Made by a program: the position numbers and the translations under genes. From NCBI GenBank assembly GCA_019321725.1, contig CM033121.1, forward strand, positions 8,060,001 to 8,124,000: 64,000 nucleotides of DNA, read 5' to 3'. Below the pieces are notes generated by a model that was not told where the DNA came from, ran no database searches, and saw only the letters and a program-made list of their open reading frames with translations. Source of the DNA: Paulownia fortunei. Lineage: Eukaryota; Streptophyta; Magnoliopsida; Lamiales; Paulowniaceae. Each line of letters starts with the position of its first letter. Within the stretch, counting starts at the first letter, position 1. Shown here in pieces: positions 1 to 12,685 of this stretch.

Positions 1-225
1 CTTCCAAATTTCTCCGGAACAAAAAAAAAAAAAAAAAAAAAGCTTTTGCTAGTATCGACCTGAAATGTGTAATTTCGATTTTTTGGTTTGGGCCAATTCG
101 TAGCCCAATATGAAGCTCTACATAGAGAATAAGTTCTAAAATTCAGCAGCTCCTCCAAGTAATTCACCTCACAAATGTTGAAATATTCATCCACAGCCCC
201 ACAATCGCAACGTATGTCTATCTAA

Positions 226-530
226 TTAGGGGTGTAAACAAACTAGTTGAGTTATTTAAATTTTTACGGAGGTTAAAAAATTATGTTTGAATTTAATTTG
301 ATTGTTAATCGATTTGAATTTGAACGAGTTTTAATCGAGCTCGAGTAGCTTGATTTTTCTCACACATTTTTTAATTTTTTACTAATCGAGTTGAGTTTGA
401 ACCAAATTTCAGATGTTATCGAACGAAAAAATATATTTAAGTTTTGTTTGTTAAATAAACAAACCCGGCTCAAAGGAGGTTTTAATGATCAATTTCGAGT
501 CAAGTATCGAGTAACTTAATTTATTTTTTA
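226..530. repeat. Dispersed repeat copy A, MITE-like
   Basis: The block begins with AGGGGTGTAAACAAACT and is rich in TTGAATTTGA and ATCGAGCTCGAG motifs. A second, diverged copy lies at about 5801-6100 with the same order of motifs (GTTTGATTGTTAATC, AATCGAGCTCGA, TTATCGAACGAAAAAA, AGTATCGAGTAA). A leading AGGGGTGTAA is common in plant hAT-type miniature elements, but I see no matching inverted end or target duplication, so the class is inferred only. Confidence 0.55.
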
Positions 531-3500
531 ACTACTTTGAGAATAACATAGAAGAGAGGAAATTCCCACAAATAAAGATAACGAGAGCAAGAGATTGTGC
601 TAGGCACTGAGACAAATTGCAAGAGAAAAACAACAGATTTACTAGTTTTATGTGGCACAAAAGACACCTCAGTTGTCTTCATAATTTATGGGACATGAGA
701 TTTTTCTTTTTTATGTTTTTTTTTCTTAATAGGACATGAGATGTTACGTCCCGCTCGGGCATTGTCTGAATAGTGTCCGAATAGGGTTGGAAAGTATTGA
801 ATTATACGTGATAATATGTTAGCAATTCATTTTATAAAATGGAGATTAACTCACACTAAGATTTGCAGCTCTTGCAAATTTTGGGACTTCAAAGTCAGTA
901 AAAGTACTTAATGTCATAAATAACTTGGTATATAATTCGATAAACTTTATCCTCTTATCACTACATACACTTGACTACTAAAAACAAATGGATTCATGAG
1001 TTCACAATCTACACTGAATAAGAAAAGCCTTATCAAAAATAAATAAATAAATAAATAAAAGAGATGCATCAGTGAAGGAATATTTTGTAAAAATATTAAA
1101 TATAAGTTGAAAATTTTAGATAAAATGAATTATAAGTTGACAATTTTTACTCATAGCATTGGAAACTCAATGTTCATGAAGTACATTCGCCCAGCGATCC
1201 TCTCAAGAAAGTGAATACCATCTATAAACTCATTGAAGTTGCTGCTTGAGCTTTAACCAAACTGCTTTGCCTTCTTGTCCTTCAAATTTGTGAAAATCAA
1301 TAAAAATCCTTCGGTATATTCCATGATTATGCCATCAATTCAAAAAGGACTTTTACATGACCATTCAAGAAAAAGGGGGTTGTTCTTGACACTTATAGAA
1401 TTCGCAGGTTCCGAAATATCATAAACATGCATCATATGGAGCCAATACGTCAGGATATCACTAGACTGGCCCAGAATTCACCAAGGAAAACCACTATGGC
1501 CATGAGAATTTGTTCAAATTCACTTTCAGCAATGCCGATATCTTGTTCTCCAGAAATTCTTTGATATCCTGACAGCTCCAAAAGCCCACAGGCATAAACC
1601 ATCAAACAGATTGACTGACCAATCTTCAAATAATCATCGCAACTCTTGCCTGTTGCAGGACCGATAGACATGCAGCGGGATGGCAAGGCGGTTCAAAAAC
1701 ACCTGTGGAGTAATCGTTAGTTGGTGGAAAGTAGGTTACTTTGAAGGGTTAATCTGAAGTATAATGGTGTATACGGGCGGGCGGCCATCGAAAAGGGTCG
1801 GTATTTTTGTTGCTCTTAGGAGCTAACCAAATTCATCTGGAAAACACTGCTACTAAAATGTGCAGAGGCCCTTATAATGAGAGTTAGATTCAAAGTAACC
1901 ATGGCAATTCAATAAGCTTATCCGAGTCACAAAAATAATCATTCAGAAATTTAACACTCCCAGAAATTTATTAGCTCGGAATAGCTTACATCCCAGCCCT
2001 AGAGTACCACAATTTTTTTGCAGCAATGACAAATAGCTTTTTCGGTATGTTCAAAAGACATATCAAGACAGCAAGGGAAAGTTGAACCACGGCAAACGCA
2101 AGGAGATGCTAACGTATGAATGTAAAACAATCACAGAAACGTCCACGGTAGAAAATTTGTCTACCGAAAACAGAAATTATTAATCTAATAAATTATAAAT
2201 TCTGTTGACAATCAGAAAAAGACTACAAGTAGTACAACTAACTTGTGCACAGTGTTTGTTGGGGGAAAAAAATCACAGTAAGAGACAGACACTTACTGTT
2301 ACTTTACAAATACTACGGACGCAGACATATTGAAATTTGATACATAGAGCAAGCAAAAGTGTTAATAAGATAAAATGGTTCAGTGGAGAGACATTTGACA
2401 AATATAATGATCTAATAAATTCATGATTCTCTTTAGTTGATTAGCCACGTTCCTACACCTGCACAAAATTAACTCAGAATACAAGTAGCTAAGCAAATAG
2501 ATTTATCTAGCACATACAAAAACCTCTGTTGCCAAAAGGAATACAAAAATATAAACTTATCTAAACAAAACAAATAATTAGTTGACTGAGCACAACCCAC
2601 ATGAATTCATTATATATGAAATACTGTTATTAATGCACTTATTTGATGCACCCTAAATCCATATAAACCAAATAAATTGATGCCAGAAAATTTAGAGCAG
2701 ATCTCTTGCAAGCAGCTTAAGAAAAAGATTACACCGGACCATATCAAGTAGTAGTATGCAATCAAAGACCCAAAATATCAAAGGGGATCTGTTTGCAAGC
2801 TGCACAGAAAACAATTGAAATACAACTACGAATAATATGATTGCAGAAAAACTAATTTTGACCAGAATCGAGAGAAAGTGGACAGGAAGAGAAGGTGGAA
2901 ACGGAAGTTCGTTCCATCCTGTAATCATGAAAAGCTATTTCCTGTCACTAGTTTTATCTAGAGGGCAAAAATAAGAAGGAAAATTTTTCTTGGATATCAC
3001 AGAATCAATAAGGTAAAAAAATTTATGAGATAGACAATAAATGAAACTTTCACTTTCCATGCTTTCATGTTTCTTGACCAACCAAATAAGTAAAATGTAA
3101 AATTTCCTCAAATTATCGACTCCCCTTCATGTTCCCTGTTTTTCCTTTAAATGAAGCTGGCTGCTTTTTAAGGAATCCATCATGGCAGGGAGGGTAAAAA
3201 GATTGACTCAAAGAAACTGTTCTTATACAACTGAAAATTGATTGCAAAATATAGGGATAAAACAACAGAATCACAAAGTAGTTTAATCCTTGGAGATTGT
3301 TCAGCTGCCCATCTTAAAATTATAGGCTTTCTCATCCAACTCAACTAACGGCCATCAAATTCCAAAATTAACTGCTGCTCTGGTTCAGTATGGACAACTC
3401 TAACCATATGAATTTAACATCAATTTATTCCTACGATCAATTTGTACTTGTTCGAGTATTTTTCAGATACCATTACATTTGTCAACCATATAATGTAGTG

Positions 3501-4100
3501 AGCAAGACAATATTAAGAGAAACTATAGGATCTAATCCTAACTAGCATCACTAAGCAAAGCTCTTGAAATATGAAAGGCATGCACTTAATAAGCTATCAG
3601 TTCCAGTTCCACTAATGAATTAAGTTGGACAAAAAGCAATTGTACACACAGACTTAACTTCATCACCTGGAAGCCAAAATACTTGATTAGAAAACTAATT
3701 AAAAATCTTAAGAAAATTCACTTAATCCACATTTTAGTATAAAACAACAGAGCAACAGTGAGCGCATCCAAGTTCAAGTTAATGCTTACTAAATATTCCC
3801 TTTGCTCGCATATAAATGTACAGTTTGCTTCAATACGATGTCAAATTGTCTAACCTTTTGACTAATGTTTAATATCGACATTTTGACAATTTTGATGTTA
3901 TAAAACTTTCAAATCATAGTAGTTGTTAGGTTGTTTGTTATTATTATAGTAGTTTTTAAAAAATCAACTAAATATAGGATATTGCTTTGGAGAAAATGGT
4001 CAGGTTGACTGGTCAAGAGTACCAACCGGATGTCCTATTCTTAAAGGAAGGAGAAGTACAATTGAGGATCAGTAACTTAAAACCTAACATCATTGATCAA
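531..4100. other. Intergenic stretch, no gene recognised
   Basis: Short open frames occur on the minus strand (for example 1450-1686 and 2692-2928), but none has a recognisable domain, coding-like composition or good splice partners. The stretch has simple repeats such as an (AAAT)n-like tract near 1038-1060. The part nearest 4470 probably includes the 3' UTR of the SAM-domain gene. I see nothing else in it. Confidence 0.5.
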
Positions 4101-4473
4101 GACAAGAAAAAACATTCATCACAATGATGAATATAAGAATGTTACAAAGCAAGCTACAACATAAATATACACAGTTCAGTACAAAAGACTGTTATAGTTG
4201 CAAATTTTATCAACTCATCAGCTTCCATATTATCAGAACTTAATTTAAATGCCTCAAGGATTTATACTCTAACTAAGTCTTAATTTCTTTGTTTCCCATC
4301 TTGTGTACATTATCAGTTATAGTATTTCACAACAACGAGGGACGAATCAAAACCAAAATAAAGAAAAACTAAGTTACCACAACAAAATTATATCATTATT
4401 ACTTAAGTTGCTAATATAAGAAGAAAACAAAAAGAGAAACTACTAAAAACCAATTCATACAACACATAACAAC

Positions 4474-5394
4474 TCACGAAAACCCTTTCCGCAGCTTGAG
4501 AATAGCCGAGTACATTTTCCTCCGTGAACCAACCGCATTGATTCCCATATCCTTAAGATCCTCCAACGTTAACATTGGCAAAACCTCATCATCCACCTCA
4601 TGTATCTCGAAGACAGGGGCGTATCTCCCCAACCCCAACCCAACTAACCATTCCCTCACCCCTACGCTCCCCTCATTATGCTTCTCCGGCGAGTTAACCT
4701 CATTAAGATGCACCCCATTGCTATCTGAAACCCGGGCTCGACTTCCCCTTCTTTGTTGATCCCAAAACTGTAAACCCATGTTCTCTGCAGAATTAATTGG
4801 GCTTTGCTGCTCTTTCAACAAAGGACTCTGAGAACCCTCAGCGTCGAACTCTCGAAACTCTTCATTATTATTCTCATTTTCTTCTTGTAAAAAATTTGTG
4901 CTCTCAATTATTCCTGCTCCTCCACCGCCACCTCCATTATTAATGGCGGTGGCGTCAAATTTATTCCAATTGGTGCGAGCCCTTTTTGTGGGCTTCTTGA
5001 TTTTCGGCTTTCGGTGAGTAAAATCCACATAATTCTCAGAGACATCTACGGAATCTTGGAAATTGGAGTCCCCTCCGCCTCCTCCTCCGCCACCTCCGTT
5101 GACAAGGTTGGTTAGGGGGCGTGTTTTGGAGGTTTTGGCGGCGAAAGACGGGTCTTTGTGGAAGCGCCAAGTTTTGTTGGGGCGTCGTTGGTGAGCATCA
5201 TAAGGTGGGTCGCCTCCGATCTCGCCGAGGCGGACGCTGGGGCGGCGCTGTCGTTTGGGGGGGTTGGTGGTGGCGGTGGTGGTAGTAGTGGGGTGGTCGA
5301 GTGGAGGTGGGTCAGGAGAAGGGGCGGTGGTAGTGGTGGTGGGTGGTGGGGCGGTGGAGATTTGGGCGTCCGGCTGCTGATGCTCTGCTGCCAT
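4474..5394 (-). CDS. SAM (sterile alpha motif) domain protein
   Basis: A single-exon gene of 306 residues, start codon at 5392-5394, TGA at 4474-4476. The C-terminal ~61 residues (about 246-306) form a SAM domain: VREWLVGLGLGRYAPVFEIH, then a DDEVLPMLTLEDLKDMGI helix pair and GSRRKMYSAILKLR. SAM domains mediate protein-protein oligomerisation. The N-terminal 45 residues are a Pro/Thr-rich low-complexity tail, followed by a basic segment (PKRQRRPSVRLGEIGG) that could act as a nuclear signal (inference). Two poly-glycine runs sit near residues 100-108 and in the 150s. Plant proteins with this build, a disordered N-terminus and one terminal SAM domain, exist as small uncharacterised families. 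The composition is markedly GC-richer than the surroundings, as expected for a real exon. No partner gene is adjacent. Confidence 0.9.
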   Translation of the reverse strand: MAAEHQQPDAQISTAPPPTTTTTAPSPDPPPLDHPTTTTTATTNPPKRQRRPSVRLGEIGGDPPYDAHQRRPNKTWRFHKDPSFAAKTSKTRPLTNLVNGGGGGGGGGDSNFQDSVDVSENYVDFTHRKPKIKKPTKRARTNWNKFDATAINNGGGGGGAGIIESTNFLQEENENNNEEFREFDAEGSQSPLLKEQQSPINSAENMGLQFWDQQRRGSRARVSDSNGVHLNEVNSPEKHNEGSVGVREWLVGLGLGRYAPVFEIHEVDDEVLPMLTLEDLKDMGINAVGSRRKMYSAILKLRKGFS

Positions 5395-5415
5395 GTGTTA
5401 GTGTGTGTTGTGTGT

Positions 5416-5449
<34 letters not shown>

Positions 5450-5560
5450 CGAGCGAGAGGAGAGTGTGGAGTAAGTATATTTCAGTGAGCGTGAGATAAG
5501 GAGAAGTGGAGAGGGGGTGTGGTGGGGGCGGGTGTAGGGATGGTTGATGGAGGCGCGACT
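5395..5560 (-). promoter_or_regulatory. 5' leader of the SAM gene with GT/GA microsatellite
   Basis: Immediately upstream of the start codon (5403-5460 on the plus strand) is a (GT)n tract running into (GA)n, which reads as CT/CA repeats in the sense strand. Pyrimidine-rich CT tracts are common in plant core promoters and 5' UTRs. The strand and role are inferred from position only; no clear TATA box was found. Confidence 0.45.
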
Positions 5561-5800
5561 GGATTTTGAATTGGGCTCATTTGTGGGCCTAATTTTATTC
5601 GTCCATTACAGCCCAATCAACTTTGGGACACATTAAATAGAAAGAAATGCAATTAAAGGCTAATCATTCATTGTGATTCTTGTTTTAGTAGAATGATGTT
5701 GCATCTATCAATTAATTTTGTCAAAACAAATTCTAACACGTAAAGAAAAAAATTTATCGCTTATATTTTCTTGAAGTCCAATGCATTGAAATTAATGAAA

Positions 5801-6100
5801 TTAGAAGTGTCAACGCATTGAGTCGAGTTTCAAACATGTTTGAATATTTGTTGAGTTTAAAAAACTGTGTTTGAATTTCGTTTGATTGTTAATCCAATCG
5901 AGCTCGAATAGTTTGATTTTTTACACATATTTTATTATTTTTTTACTAGTTGAGTCGAACTTGAATCTAACTTGAAATTTTATCGAACGAAAAAAATATG
6001 ATCAAATTTAATTTGTTAAGTTTAACGAATCGAATTCAAACAAACTTTTAACAATCGATTTCAAATTGAGTATTGAGTAATTTAATTTCTTATTTAGTCT
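5801..6100. repeat. Dispersed repeat copy B, MITE-like
   Basis: Diverged second copy of the repeat at 226-530, starting TTAGAAGTGTCAACGCATTG. It shares the same ordered motifs, including CAATCGAGCTCGA and TTTATCGAACGAAAAAA. The two copies flank the SAM gene in the same orientation. Confidence 0.55.
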
Positions 6101-7493
6101 TACATAAAAATCAATTTCACATCGAGTTGAAGATATATTCAGATTTGAATGCAAACTTCTTGCTGATAAAGGACTTTGTATATATATATTTTTTATCGAA
6201 TATCCATCAATTTTACCAATATAGGTAGCTAAAAGTATATGATTTTGATTCTATAATAGTGACTGTGGAAATCTGAATATGCTATGGGATGGCCCAAAGA
6301 ACTTGATAATATTGAGATGGTCCAGGAACGTTTTGAATCCAATTGAAGAATAAAAGTCCATGTGGGCCATTTATAAAGCCCAATCTAAATGCCCAAGTGT
6401 AGTACATACAGGTGGCCTGTTCGGAAGTACTTGTAAATAGTTTTCCTTTCTGAAATAAAAAGGATTTTTTGCCTAGCATACTTATATGATAAAGATACAG
6501 CGACACAAATGCAACACGTAGATTAATGGAAGGCCAAATGACATAAATAGCCCCTTTAAATTTAAATAATCTATCATTTTCTCTTTAAAGTTAGTATGGT
6601 GGTAAAATTACTTTTGCCATTTTTGGAAGTTGGTGATTTGAAAAATTATAGTCACTTGGAAAGTGGCAAGTCAAAATGACCTTGTTAAATAATGATTTGG
6701 AAATTGTCAAAGTTATAATTTGAAAATTTGAAAGTTACTACAGAACTTGGTAAAGTCACTTGTGAATTGACAAAATTCTTTGTTGAAATTTTGAAAGACA
6801 CTTTAAAAAAAAGTTAAACAATATTATGGTTGTATTCCAAACTTGAGAGATTCTCACCACCTCTTGAAGTTTATATATATATATAATATATATATATATA
6901 TAGAACTTTAAATTTAAGGAGTCTCATTCTTGAGTGGAAAAACAAAAAGAGAGCGAGAAAAAGTATTGGAGAGAAAAAAAAATTAAAATAATTTTTTCCC
7001 TAAGTACTTGCGGTCGAATGTTTCTCCTCTTACAAGAGAGAGGTTGTTATGCAATAATGTACAATTTGCTCGTGGTTTTTTATCCAATTTGTTTGAAGTT
7101 TTTTCAAGTAAAATTTCGGTGTTCATTATTTTTTCTTAGTTTTCTCATTCTATTTCAATTATAAATTTGTGCATCATACCCCAACTACATAATAGTTAAA
7201 ATCACGATTTTAATATCCCTGAATTTATAATTTTGCTCCATGTCTGTTCTTCATATAACTTTTTTTTACCAGAAAAAAGAGCAGATCATGTAATTTTTGG
7301 AGATTGATCTTTGCAATTCAAAAAATTATTAAGGGCACTCCATTCTCACTTTTGTGTTAAGAAATTGACCAAAAATACGCTATTATTTATAGTGCCCCAT
7401 TTACTTTAAGTTGGGAGACAGATATACCCTCCAATATAATATTCATCCTTTTCAACTTTGATTATTCATTTTTGTCTCCTTAATTACTTAACA

Positions 7494-7550
<57 letters not shown>

Positions 7551-7619
7551 GCTAGCAAAAATTACAACACAATATATAAGTTGGGAATGGTGACACACAG
7601 TTGAGGTGATCTTGAAACA
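6101..7619. other. Intergenic stretch with AT and CA microsatellites
   Basis: No gene recognised. Holds (AT)n near 6875-6901 and a compound (CA)n(TA)n tract at about 7497-7550. A short plus-strand open frame at 6934-7164 is Lys/Phe-rich low complexity and not supported. Confidence 0.5.
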
Positions 7620-8560
7620 TAGTCAACAAAAAATTAAATTAACAAAAATATTGGATAACTAACTGAAAGATCGTATTCAGCCCAAGAGGTGTGCAGAAAG
7701 TTGGGCTAATTTGCTTGAGCCAATTGAAGTCTGATTGTGTAGTTGCTTTGACCAAGGCCCAAATTGAGTATTAAAGCCCAACAAAAAGGGCTTCGGCTTT
7801 CAGCCCCAAGATTTACGATTAATGAAAAATCAAATCTGTAAATTAAAAAATAAATAAATAAATAAAGAAAAATTGGGTGATGGGGAGAAGCAAGATTGAA
7901 AATTTGAAATTTGGCTCAGGTGTCAATTGATGCAGGACGAGTAATCAAAGAAAAATTTAAAAAAATTATAAAAGATCAAAAGAAAAGAGAAGTATTAATA
8001 AAAAACTAGATAAATATTCTGGTACAATAAAGAGTCAACAAGAACACGAGATTTCCTAACTAACTAAACTATCTAATTTCTTAAGACTGTCCGATTCCTT
8101 CTCGTCCCCATTACAAATACTAAATTCAAATTTTATTTTATTTTTTCACTTTCTTTCAAGAAAATAGTGACAGGATATTTGTCATATATTTGATAAAGCC
8201 AGCTACCTTTTTCATTTTTCATGTTAGGGATCTAATCCTGAATTTATTTTCTTGGCTTTCTTTCAACCTAGATGGTTTATCAATCATCATAGATATTGAA
8301 CCCGTTCAAAAAATGAAATCATATAATCTGTATAATTAACTTCCTTAAATATTAAATAAACTACTACCAAATATTCAAACTATTTCTATATATTACGGTT
8401 ATTATTACAAAGATAGATTTGTCTTTTGATATTCTTAAGCTGCTGCAGGTGCCAAGTTTAACATACCAGTTAAGTTTAATTAACATTGTCAAAATATAAA
8501 AACAAAAAAATGAGAGAGTTGAAAATTAGGACGAGTAATACAACATTCTCAAAAATTATC
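7620..8560. repeat. Upstream block of NET unit 1 (paralogous segment)
   Basis: Part of the segmental repeat shared by all three NET units. The segment around 7685 (AGAGGTGTGCAGAAAGTTGG) is matched near 34098 in unit 2 and near 54588 in unit 3, in each case followed by related text including a GGGCTTCGGCTTTCAG-like stretch. Homology to the other units continues into the gene. Confidence 0.75.
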
Positions 8561-8570
8561 CCAACAAAAT

Positions 8571-8648
8571 TCCTTAATTGTGGGATAGTGGTGTAGTTTC
8601 ATGAATAAATCATACCCACAGAAGGAACATCCTTAATTATGGGATAGT
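8571..8648 (+). promoter_or_regulatory. Paired 18-bp promoter motif, NET copy 1
   Basis: CCTTAATTGTGGGATAGT (from about 8572) recurs with one change as CCTTAATTATGGGATAGT at 8631-8648, about 180-255 bp upstream of the start codon. The same pair is found upstream of copy 2. Its role is unknown; position and conservation suggest a cis element or an internal promoter duplication. Confidence 0.4.
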
Positions 8649-8825
8649 TAGAATGAATCACTGATTAAATTAGAGTCCTTAAACATCTATAATTCTCACA
8701 GATTAGAGTTCTTAAACATCTATAATTCTTACATATTCATATATCTAACTTTTGGTCCTTTTCTTTCTTTTTCAGTTCTTTTATTTCTTTTTCATGTAGG
8801 GTTTTTTTAGCCGAAGGTTTTTTCA

Positions 8826-10877
8826 ATGGAGAACAATAAATGTAGGGAGGAGCAGCAGTCTTCTCCCTTTTCATGGTGGTGGGATAGCAGCCACAATCGG
8901 CCTCCTCAGTCCCAAAGGCTCCACTCCACTTTAACAGGTGTTTGAGTTTATGATTTTTTCTTCTTATGTCTCTATATATTTCCATTTTCTTCTGAACTGA
9001 TATACATTGAATGCAAAAGTGCATGTGGATTTTGTTCTTCTCTTTGTTATCTCTTATTGAAAACCAAAAAAATGCATGTGGATTTTGCTGTTCTCTCTTT
9101 TTTTTTTTTTTTTTGGTCTCTGATTGAAAACAAACCCCCAAGATTAATATAGACCAACCACTCGAAGTTTAAGTTACGATGAGATTATTACCTTTGTTGA
9201 ATAATTGATACAATAAAGTAATTTAATGGTTTTATTTTTATAATTTTTTTGTTTTATATTGATTTATATGTGAAGAGATTAGAGTTGGGTGAGAATGGGA
9301 GTTTTGATTAATTGGCTTACACATACAAGAGCTCTTCAAGTCTATTTATACAATTCTTCAAGCTAATTAATACTGTCTTCATTCAATTCTAGTATTTTAG
9401 TAACAGAACATAGCAAAACTCAACAACAGGAGCAGTTCTATGCTTTGTGTTGAACACTGTGCCTTCAATTATTTAGTAGCCAGCAATGCCAATAGTAGTC
9501 ACCTTGTCACCTGCTTGTTATCAATACTTGTATGATAAGATTTTTTTTTCAATTGAAAATAAATTTTACTGGAAGAAAAAAAGGTTAAATAGATATTTAG
9601 GTGTTGCATAAGCTGTCTGTCAAATGCATAGAGAAGAGGATCTAGAACATTTGTGATATATTTTGAGAGACTAGAAATTGAAACTTGGAAAACATTTGGT
9701 AGAAAATTCTTGTAAGTAATTGTAAGATTATTTTTTGAGGTGTTGAAGAGATTAATTAGAGAATATATTCTCTAATTAAACGTGTGCTTGTTACTAACTG
9801 AACTACTTATTTACTTGTGCGATTTTATTTTATGTATTCATCCCATTATCATTTTATAATCGTTTAGTTAAACCATTGTATCTTTGATGCACATGTCAGT
9901 CTAACACTTTCTTAAGCATCAAGACTTCAATTTTTTTGTCATTTATCATCAATATCAATGCATGCAAGTGTCTCCTCGCACACGCACACAAACCCATTCA
10001 TCACTTGACTTTAGTGTCCCATCCACAAATGAATGTTACCCCATCTTTGCAAAGAGGTAATGGAAAGAATTCAAATTGAGATGCACTATTTTGAACGAGA
10101 GATTAATATTTATTTGACTTTGAAAAGGTGGAGAAAATTAATACAGTTCCTATTGTTTGATGTGTAGAGTTGGATGACAAGATAAAGAGGATATTAGACC
10201 TAATTGAGGACAATGGAGACACTTTTGCTAAGAGGGCTGAGATGTACTACCAAAAGAGACCAGAACTCATCAAAATGGTACAAGACCTCCACGGATCATA
10301 CCGGGCTTTAGCTGATAAGTATGATCAACTGAAATCTGAATCCTCCATTAAAGCATCAAACAACGGATCGGTTTCAAATTCCTTCACAAAAGTGCAGCCC
10401 CTTCAAGATTTTGTAAAAGGGAAGCCTCAAAATAATCCATCAGTCGAGGCACCAAATTTCAATTCTGAATCCATTGAAGAGTTTTCAGCTGCAGGTTCTG
10501 AATCAGGTACATCCGGCTTTGAATTCCAGTCACCGAAGAATTTCATGTCGATTGATTCAAACAATAAGTTGATGAACAAGGCAGATAGTAAATATTACGA
10601 CAACAAGAATGATTTCATTAAGCGAGAAGATGGCCTAATGATCAGGGAGAAAGTTTGGAATGAACAGATTAAGTTTTCGAAACTCTTGGAGGAAAATTTG
10701 TCTAAGCAAGCTGAGTTGATACGAAGAAACGATGAGAAGAGGGAAGTGATCAATGAATTAAGGAATGAGAACAGGAATCTGAGTCAGAAGTCGAGTAATA
10801 CCACAAGCCATAAAGGCACAACAATGGGAAACCAGTCTCAGAAAAGAAAATTGAGGGGATTATTTTGCTTCACATGA
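8826..10877 (+). CDS. NET (KIP1-like, NAB domain) protein, copy 1
   Basis: Two exons, 8826-8937 and 10168-10877, joined by a GT-AG intron of 1230 bp, give 273 residues. Residues ~15-95 form the NAB actin-binding domain of the plant NETWORKED family: FSWWWDSSHNRPPQSQ, then ELDDKIKRILDLIEDNGDTF, AKRAEMYYQKRPELIKM and YRALADKYDQL. A Ser/Asn-rich linker follows, and a coiled coil runs from about residue 195 to 250 (IREKVWNEQIKFSKLLEEN, then NELRNENRNLSQK). The short length and single terminal coiled coil fit the NET3 class, which links actin to membranes such as ER/plasma-membrane contact sites (family knowledge). The TTG at the start of exon 2 is an internal Leu codon, not the start. A Trp conserved in family members and in copies 2 and 3 (SQWLHS) is Arg here. 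Function of this copy is not proven. Confidence 0.88.
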
Positions 10878-12258
10878 GTCGGTTTGAAAACTGTTAAACA
10901 CTTTTGGGATTAATTGTTTACTGGATTTGAAATGGTCTTTGGTTTCTTTTCGAGAACTTGCTTTCAAGTTGATTAATTTCAGTTTTCAGAGTTGTGTTTA
11001 TGCATATTTGCCGCTGTCAAAATTTCTTGATCATAAAAAATATACTATTCTAGGCATACTGTACAATCCCAAGTTATTACTGTTTCCAATGTTCTTGGGA
11101 TGAAAAGATAGTGGGAAACTGAACTCCTTGTGTTGAATTATGTGGCAGTGAGCAGCTCATGAGCAGAGGGAAATGCCCAACATTGGAGGATTCTAGTGAA
11201 GGTCAGAATGTGCAGCCTATTTCAGTTCTTGATCAAATGCCACATTAGTTTTACTAATTTCTCAAACTATTCATATGTGTTTTGAAAATACAAACTCCTA
11301 AAGACAGGTGACATATTCAAATAGTGAAATAGTTGATTTAAGAAATATAATTGAAAACAAATATAGTTGATCCTTGAAAGTATCAGATATATATGTATGC
11401 AAGTGTATACATTCTGTTGAGCACGAAATTATTTAAATTGGAGTTTTTCGCCAACTGAGTTTATTAAAATTGATTGTTCAAAATCAATTTTTACAAAAAA
11501 ATCAATTATTGTAAAAATCTATTACACTAAGATCAATTCTTGTAATATAAGTCTTCCAAAAGCTAAACTTGAGGTTGTATGCTAATCAAAATCAATCAGT
11601 TCTAGTTGGGGTGTTTCCTAATTTGGTATCAAGTTTAATTATTAAAAAGCCTTTAATTTCATAAATTAGTGGCTAACCCAATGAATTTTTTTTTTAATAT
11701 AATTGAATAATTTTAAAATTACAAGAATTCAAACTCTTGTCAAATTGGAGTCCAGTTGAGGCAAAAACTTCATAGCTATATTTGTATACAACTATGAATG
11801 TATGTTGATGAATTTAACTTGGCTTATCTAGTCTAAAATTGACGATATGCTAAATTTAATAACTTTTTATTTCAGATACACTTTAACAAAATGAAACAAA
11901 TCAAGATAAAAGAATCAAATGAAGGACTAAAACGGAATTTAAAAACCATACTTAGTTCGTAATCAACAATTCATTACAAAAATACTTCAATTAATTGTTA
12001 TAATTCACTTAAATAATAGATCAATACCTATTGAATTCTAAACTTTTATAATTGTGAAGTTTTGAAGTCTTAACAACTTTAAAAATACACAGTATCTTAG
12101 ATAATGTAATTTTGATCATTATAAAACAAGTTTGAGCAACCAAATAATTTCACCTTTGTGTCCTTTTTCGATTCTTCAGATTTGTTTGCAAGTGTGTTTT
12201 AATCCATAGTTAGTCATTTTAATTTAAGTCTTTTTCCTAGTATTTACAATCTTGATTT
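10878..12258. repeat. Downstream block of NET unit 1
   Basis: 3' UTR and flank shared with the other units. AGTTCTTGATCAAATGCCAC near 11226 matches 51213 in unit 2. The AAAAGCTAAACTTGAGG motif near 11560 is also found near 51580 and 58855. No gene is present. The copia element begins at its right end. Confidence 0.7.
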
Positions 12259-12263
12259 CTTTA

Positions 12264-12532
12264 CGATAAGATTACTATTATGCAATCATCTATTCAAGGA
12301 AAAAATCATGGCCAAATTCAAGAAGAAAATCAAAAAGAATCATTGGACACCAAAGAATGAAGCTGTCAACATTTTTCTATATCAGTTATATAATTTTAGG
12401 AATGAATCTCATCATCATTTACTTCCTTATTTGAATTATATTATCGTTGGAAATTATGATTATATAACATGTAATATTATGCAAAAATTCAATACAAGAG
12501 TTTTATCATTCTTTTTTTTAAAATATTTTTTT
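12264..12532 (+). repeat. 5' LTR of the copia element
   Basis: About 269 bp, matching 16168-16443 (shared GATAAGATT, TATTATGCAATC, ACATGTAATATTATGCAAAA, GAGTTTTATCATTCTT). The expected first base T of the TG terminus is C here. Many differences from the 3' LTR point to an old insertion. Confidence 0.85.
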
Positions 12533-12544
12533 TGGTACCAGAGC
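12533..12544 (+). other. Primer binding site, initiator Met tRNA type
   Basis: TGGTACCAGAGC directly after the 5' LTR is one base from the TGGTATCAGAGC consensus, complementary to the 3' end of plant initiator Met tRNA. Confidence 0.8.
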
Positions 12545-12685
12545 ACTTAGTAAATGGAAAAACAAAATATGTCCTCCTATGAAGAACCCAAGCTATCCAT
12601 CCAATCTTTCCACCAGTGTTCTATTTTAATTTCCATCAAACTATCTACCACAAATTTTCTTGTTTAGAAATTCCAAATACTTTCG

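Noticed and set aside
2692..2928. Minus-strand hydrophobic frame that could be a small membrane protein
   Set aside because: No conserved motif, no splice partners; T-rich complement easily yields Phe/Leu-rich peptides.
5158..5499. Plus-strand open frame of 113 codons
   Set aside because: Antisense of the SAM-domain gene; Gly/Arg/Val-rich text arises from the complement of its Pro/Thr/Gly repeats and the GT/GA tract.
7497..7550. Regular short repeats considered as a possible CRISPR-like or satellite array
   Set aside because: Simple (CA)n(TA)n microsatellite without spacers.
8737..9141. Minus-strand frame of 134 codons
   Set aside because: Antisense to exon 1 and intron of NET copy 1; Lys-rich from T tracts.
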